Positions 60,365-64,000 of a DNA stretch of 64,000 nt are shown in pieces (the stretch's first letter is position 1; every line of letters starts with the position of its first letter). The notes beneath the pieces were generated by a model that worked only from the letters and a program-made list of their open reading frames with translations, had not been told where the DNA came from and searched no databases. Origin of the DNA: JAYQKL01 sp049889535 (GTDB taxonomy: Bacteria > Pseudomonadota > Alphaproteobacteria > RS24); the NCBI GenBank assembly GCA_049889535.1, contig JBMHDF010000011.1:1-64000 (forward strand), read 5' to 3'. The position numbers and the translations under genes were made by a program.

Positions 60365-61123
60365 TTATAAATCTCTATATTTTGTCAATTCATCAGATTC
60401 AGCAGGCTGCTCATGATTTGTAGGTGATGCTTTACGCATTTTTATATTATGTAATGCCAAATCATCGGTCATGGACTCATTGGCCAACACGCAAATCCCA
60501 ACATAAGGCACAAAAAGGTTTAGACCTGGGAAAAGCGCCGCAAAAAATAAGATAAGAGTTGAAGGGACATAATATTCACCCGCAAAAACATTCGACCGCA
60601 AGCGAATTTCCTGCAAAGAAAGATGATTACTTAATGCGTCCAAAAGCAAAAGCCGGCGAAACATAAAATAACTAATAGCGATATAAAATAAATGCCCAAA
60701 ACCAACAATAAAAAGCAAAGGCGCACAGAGAATAAAAATAGAAATAAATTTGACGTAAATCCAAATCATTTCAATAAGAGACGCGATTTCCCCCGCACTC
60801 GCATTTATGGGTAATGCCTGATAGCGATCCAAATAAATATTGTGAATAATGCGCCCATTAAACATAGACAAAATGACAAACATAAGCGGCGCAATGAGGA
60901 AATAAGCGATAGTAAAGCAGACAACATGCACCAAAAAAACAATGAAGGCGCTGCCCCATCCTTCTTCAACACCGTAATAATCTGACACAAAATCCGCTAG
61001 GCTGGATAATTGCCACCAGCCAACAGCAATTAAAATCAAAGAAATCACAAGAGAGATTAAAAAATATTTTAGATTCTTAAACTTTGTTGCATCATCAAAG
61101 CCAAGTTGAAATGCGTTCTGCAT
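60365..61123 (-). CDS. EI24/CysZ-like membrane protein
   Basis: A 252-residue protein with about six hydrophobic segments (for example FLISLVISLILIAVGWW, HVVCFTIAYFLIAPLMFVIL). The layout fits the EI24 (DUF540, CysZ) domain; the conserved middle YFMFRRLLLLDALSNHL is present and the C-terminus is charged (QPAESDELTKYRDL). CysZ imports sulfate in E. coli, but many EI24 proteins have other roles. It is transcribed on the minus strand with the HrgC-like gene. Confidence 0.75.
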   Translation of the reverse strand: MQNAFQLGFDDATKFKNLKYFLISLVISLILIAVGWWQLSSLADFVSDYYGVEEGWGSAFIVFLVHVVCFTIAYFLIAPLMFVILSMFNGRIIHNIYLDRYQALPINASAGEIASLIEMIWIYVKFISIFILCAPLLFIVGFGHLFYIAISYFMFRRLLLLDALSNHLSLQEIRLRSNVFAGEYYVPSTLILFFAALFPGLNLFVPYVGICVLANESMTDDLALHNIKMRKASPTNHEQPAESDELTKYRDL

Positions 61124-61277
61124 GAACCACCCTATCTGTCAGCTATATTTAATTATTCATGATGACAAAGATTGCGCAGCTTCACAAATCAAAAATCATT
61201 CCCACAATATGTTTCAAAATTTTTAGAATTTACAAAACAGGTTTTTATCGAATAAGATTTTGAGGAAGAGGGTGAAT

Positions 61278-61712
61278 ATGATTGAAAACCATTATTTATT
61301 ATTATTGAGCCTCAGCCTTTTGCTGATTGATGTGGCCATTGCTTCAGAAATTCCATCTTGGATTGCCATTGGCCTTATTTCATATGTGGCAGTAGATGAG
61401 ATTAATCTGAGTTGGGAATATTCTATTCCACTCTATATTACGATTTTCATGGCCTTGATGCTATTTTACTATCTTATTTGGCGGCGTGTGGTTGAAAAAG
61501 TTGTAGATCGCTTCATCGCCCCAGAACAGTTTAAATCTCGACATGATGGTATTATTGGCAAACCAGCTGAGATAATTGAAATAGATGGCAAAAACTTTGC
61601 ACGGGTCGATGGAGAAATTTTCAGTTTTCATTATGACGGCGAAATTGAGACCGGTAAAACCTATAAAATTATTGAACAAAACTCAAATATTCTGACATTA
61701 GGAGAGCATTAA
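61278..61712 (+). CDS. NfeD-family membrane protein
   Basis: A 144-residue protein: two or three N-terminal helices and a C-terminal NfeD OB-fold (about 90-144; DGIIGKPAEIIEIDGKNFARVDGEIFSF). NfeD proteins partner with stomatin-type proteins and this gene overlaps the slipin gene by one base. The ATG at 61278 follows GGAAGAGGG; the longer frame uses a TTG at 61260. Confidence 0.9.
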   Translation: MIENHYLLLLSLSLLLIDVAIASEIPSWIAIGLISYVAVDEINLSWEYSIPLYITIFMALMLFYYLIWRRVVEKVVDRFIAPEQFKSRHDGIIGKPAEIIEIDGKNFARVDGEIFSFHYDGEIETGKTYKIIEQNSNILTLGEH

Positions 61713-62512
61713 TGGCTTTGATATACACTGTCCCTCAAAACCACGCAGTGGTTATTGAACGTTTAGGGCGCTTTTCACGGGTGCAAAGAGATGGTATTCG
61801 CTTTAAAATTCCCTTTGTTGAAAGAATTAGAACGGTGGATGGCTGGGGCGGCATTGCCAATAAAAATGGCGTGCAAATTGAGCTATCTGAGCAACAAATA
61901 GATACACCGCGCCGGCAATGCCAAACCACAGACAATGTGACTGTGACCACCAATGCATCGATTTATTTCCGGATTATTGATGTGCGCAAAGCTGTTTATG
62001 AGGTGGATATCATGCCACGGGCGCTGGCAGATATCGCGCTTAACGCACTGCGCTCTGAAATTGGCAAACATGCGTTAGATAATTTGCTGAAAGAGCGTCA
62101 AAGCATTAATGAAAATGTCGCTGCTTCGCTTATTGAAGCCACTAATAATTGGGGCATCACACTCAGCCGCGTGGAAATTCAAGAGCTTGATTACTCTTCT
62201 GAAACCGCCGATGCTATGCTCCAGCAAATGGCGGCGGAAAGGCGCCAGCGCGCATTGATTTCAGAAGCCAAAGGGGAAGCCGAAGCGATTAAACAAAAGG
62301 CTGAAGCCCAAGCTGAGGCCATTCGGATTGTCGCCGCCGCAGAGCGCGATTATATCGACACGCTCACAGCTGGACTGGATAAAAAAGCCGCCGCGCAAAT
62401 TTTATTGTCACAAAAATATCTGCAAGGCATGGACAGCATTTCCAAAAACCCGGCTGATAAAGTGTTTATTCCAAATGGCTTTCAGGCGCTGATGGAACTC
62501 AAATCAGACTGA
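61712..62512 (+). CDS. SPFH/band-7 (stomatin-like) protein
   Basis: A 266-residue SPFH protein. The band-7 domain (about 10-185) reads IYTVPQNHAVVIERLGRF, then RQCQTTDNVTVTTNASIYFRI and SEIGKHALDNLLKERQSIN. The coiled C-terminal part has AEAIKQKAEAQAEAIRI. There is no long N-terminal membrane helix, so anchoring is probably through the NfeD partner. It fits the paraslipin/QmcA group. Scaffolding of membrane microdomains or protease control is its likely role. Confidence 0.9.
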   Translation: MALIYTVPQNHAVVIERLGRFSRVQRDGIRFKIPFVERIRTVDGWGGIANKNGVQIELSEQQIDTPRRQCQTTDNVTVTTNASIYFRIIDVRKAVYEVDIMPRALADIALNALRSEIGKHALDNLLKERQSINENVAASLIEATNNWGITLSRVEIQELDYSSETADAMLQQMAAERRQRALISEAKGEAEAIKQKAEAQAEAIRIVAAAERDYIDTLTAGLDKKAAAQILLSQKYLQGMDSISKNPADKVFIPNGFQALMELKSD

Positions 62513-62516
62513 CCTA

Positions 62517-63023
62517 TCAATCAACCTTATCAATACTGATGGGCGATAAGCGATGCACACCATGCACACGCCGCCCATCAGCCTCTACAGATAGATAGAC
62601 CCCGCCATATTGATAGACGGGTGAACAGCGCTTCTGCCCCTCAAACTCTGGCAGGCCTTGCGTGATAATGATACAACGCTGATTATTTTCCGCCCACCAG
62701 CGCCCCGTCACACGGCCATTGGCATCAGCTCGCGACCAGTTATTTTCAAACCGCCCATCGGCATACCAAAAATTTATCGCCCGTGTCGCCTTTTTATCTT
62801 GCACCTGAGCATCATCACGCACATTGGCAAAAATTGTTTTAATTTCAGCCGTTGTCAGCGCTCGCGCTTCTTCGGGCAAGGTTTTAATCTGCATTTTAAT
62901 CTGCGCCTGCGCGTTAGCTATGATGAAATTTAATCCGCACAACACCGCCAGCGTTGTTGTCCAAAAAATTCTTGGCTCACTTAAAGTCAGTAAATAAGAT
63001 TTTCTCATGTCATGCCTTTTCAT
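62517..63023 (-). CDS. Secreted protein of unknown function
   Basis: A 168-residue protein with a signal peptide (IFWTTTLAVLCGLNFIIANAQA). The mature region (IKTLPEEARALTTAEIKTIF, FWYADGRFENNW, GRWWAENNQRCIIIT) is beta-rich and resembles DUF995-like secreted proteins, but I could not place it with certainty. The start at 63023 has GAAGG upstream; 63008 is an alternative. It ends four bases from the convergent SPFH gene. Confidence 0.5.
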   Translation of the reverse strand: MKRHDMRKSYLLTLSEPRIFWTTTLAVLCGLNFIIANAQAQIKMQIKTLPEEARALTTAEIKTIFANVRDDAQVQDKKATRAINFWYADGRFENNWSRADANGRVTGRWWAENNQRCIIITQGLPEFEGQKRCSPVYQYGGVYLSVEADGRRVHGVHRLSPISIDKVD

Positions 63024-63170
63024 AAACTCAACCTTCAACAAGCATGACATTTCATCGCGTGTTTGAGGTTCGTTTATTATAGTTTAAGCGCCATTTTAAC
63101 TATCACGCCAATAATGGAAAGGCTTACAATGCCCAAAAGAGTAATAAAAATAGTGGCTATTAAGGAAATT

Positions 63171-63247
63171 TGGTAGCGGAGGAGGGACTCGAACCCCCGA
63201 CACGCGGATTATGATTCCGCTGCTCTAACCAGCTGAGCTACTCCGCC
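63171..63247 (-). tRNA. tRNA-Met (anticodon CAT, elongator-type)
   Basis: A 77-nt cloverleaf on the minus strand. The acceptor stem is GGCGGAG paired with CTCCGCT (one G-T wobble), followed by ACCA with CCA encoded. The anticodon loop is ATCATAA with anticodon CAT, and the T-arm is GGGGGTTCGAGTCCC. The first base pair G-T differs from initiator tRNA (which starts C), so it is read as the elongator; tRNA-Ile with lysidine at C34 is the alternative. Confidence 0.93.
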
Positions 63248-63380
63248 AAAGGCGAGGATTTTAAAAACAACCTGACGCCATGAAGTTATGTATTTAGTGC
63301 CTAGGGATTTAGCATATTAATATTATTTTGCAATTGTTTTGGTGTTAAAAAATGCGGTTTTGTTGGACTGAAAAGCCGGT

Positions 63381-63908
63381 TTAGTCCAGCTTCACCTCGC
63401 ACCCATTATCCAAGCCTAAAACATGGGTCATACGCCCTAGCCCCATCCACATAGAAATACAATAGGTCAAATCCGTAATCTCGGCTTCGCTAAAGGCCGC
63501 CTTCATCTCTTGCCAAAACCCATCATTGGCCGATAAATCCCGTGGATGAGCGCCCATTTGCTTGGCATATTCAATCGCTAAACGCTCGCGCGGCTCAAGC
63601 GCGCTATAGTCCTCGCGCAACACAGACTGATAAAAAGCTTCATCAGGCGCATCACCATTTTGATTAACACCATCAGCGATACCCATTTTTTCAATATCGC
63701 GGGCGGCGCGCCAATTCATACAAATTTTACATCCATTCAAAACGGCTGTTGCAATCCGCGCGCCTTCAAACACGCGCAAAGGCAAGCGACTGTGGCTGTA
63801 AACCGCATAAGCATAGGCATTGGCCGCAGATGTGATTTCAGGCACATAAAAACTGCCTGGATCGATACCCTCTGGCGCTTTATCTTCTGGTAATGTGATG
63901 CGTGACAT
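63381..63908 (-). CDS. Carboxymuconolactone decarboxylase/AhpD-like protein
   Basis: A 175-residue protein. The CMD/AhpD-type active-site motif C-x2-C is seen as GCKICMNWRAARDI. The start MSRITLPED at 63908 has GGGGG before it. The C-terminal half (ERLAIEYAKQMGAHPRD, ITDLTYCISMWMGLGRM) is the second alpha-helical repeat. It is probably a peroxide-reductase-like or lactone-decarboxylating enzyme; the substrate is not shown. Confidence 0.82.
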   Translation of the reverse strand: MSRITLPEDKAPEGIDPGSFYVPEITSAANAYAYAVYSHSRLPLRVFEGARIATAVLNGCKICMNWRAARDIEKMGIADGVNQNGDAPDEAFYQSVLREDYSALEPRERLAIEYAKQMGAHPRDLSANDGFWQEMKAAFSEAEITDLTYCISMWMGLGRMTHVLGLDNGCEVKLD

Positions 63909-64000
63909 GGCGACCCCCTTTTCGATAATCATGATTAGTTAACCAAATTTTATGGCCAAACTCAATATATCAGCATGTGTCTTGATTTATCGTCTAAAAA

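Overview
The window looks like a stretch of chromosome from a marine, proteorhodopsin-bearing alphaproteobacterium. The base composition is moderately AT-rich by eye. Support for the class comes from gene order (rlmB / tRNA-Tyr / tRNA-Gly / tuf; a proC-ybjN-BMFP block facing lgt-midA-pgeF; a MarR regulator followed by an OmpR regulator and a histidine kinase), from a DksA with a single zinc-finger cysteine, and from two GTTC-N7-GTTC SOS boxes, the alphaproteobacterial LexA type, in front of recA and umuDC. A SAR116-like lineage would fit, but that is inference. No insertion sequence, prophage or CRISPR array was seen.

Layout. 1-430: start of tuf plus tRNA-Gly and tRNA-Tyr, all leftward. 620-4700: rlmB, a leftward operon of a double-DUF1538 membrane protein with two P-II-like proteins, and a beta-barrel protein. 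4800-9850: pteridine genes (SDR, folB), a 0.5 kb intergenic region with a good promoter and a DnaA box, then uvrC, pgsA and ilvE. 9980-19890: MarR/response regulator/kinase, proC, ybjN, BMFP, lgt, a MidA-type methyltransferase, pgeF, prs, rpsD and trmJ. 20000-25810: icd, alaS, recA, dksA. 25980-32090: a more GC-rich block with a MoxR ATPase and VWA pair, alkB, a DUF805 protein, a DUF7662 protein and a ferredoxin reductase. It is interrupted by an AT-rich insert carrying a eukaryote-like BMT5 methyltransferase gene that appears frameshifted. 32290-34050: chorismate mutase, 2Fe-2S ferredoxin, dipeptide epimerase. 34130-41670: surface or secondary-metabolite genes (GT4, methyltransferase, alpha/alpha-toroid protein, second methyltransferase, GPH-type transporter, and an O-antigen-ligase/glycosyltransferase fusion). 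41690-43860: copper chaperone and zinc ABC transporter parts without a binding protein. 43870-47250: bioA divergent from bioFD. 47250-51375: slyX, patatin, 2-hydroxyacid dehydrogenase, SixA-like phosphatase, thiolase. 51450-53260: SOS-controlled umuDC. 53260-58960: rpoN, an unusual ClC protein, a FecR-domain protein, carbonic anhydrase and green-type proteorhodopsin. 59080-63930: ThuA-like protein, small membrane proteins, NfeD/stomatin pair, a secreted protein, tRNA-Met and an AhpD-like protein.

How the genes work together: most of the window is housekeeping (translation, DNA repair, cofactors, lipoprotein processing). The accessory interest lies in the frameshifted BMT5 gene, the P-II/DUF1538 operon, the glycosyltransferase-methyltransferase-toroid cassette, the ligase fusion and the ClC protein lacking both transport glutamates. 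All family assignments were made by reading motifs, without database searches.
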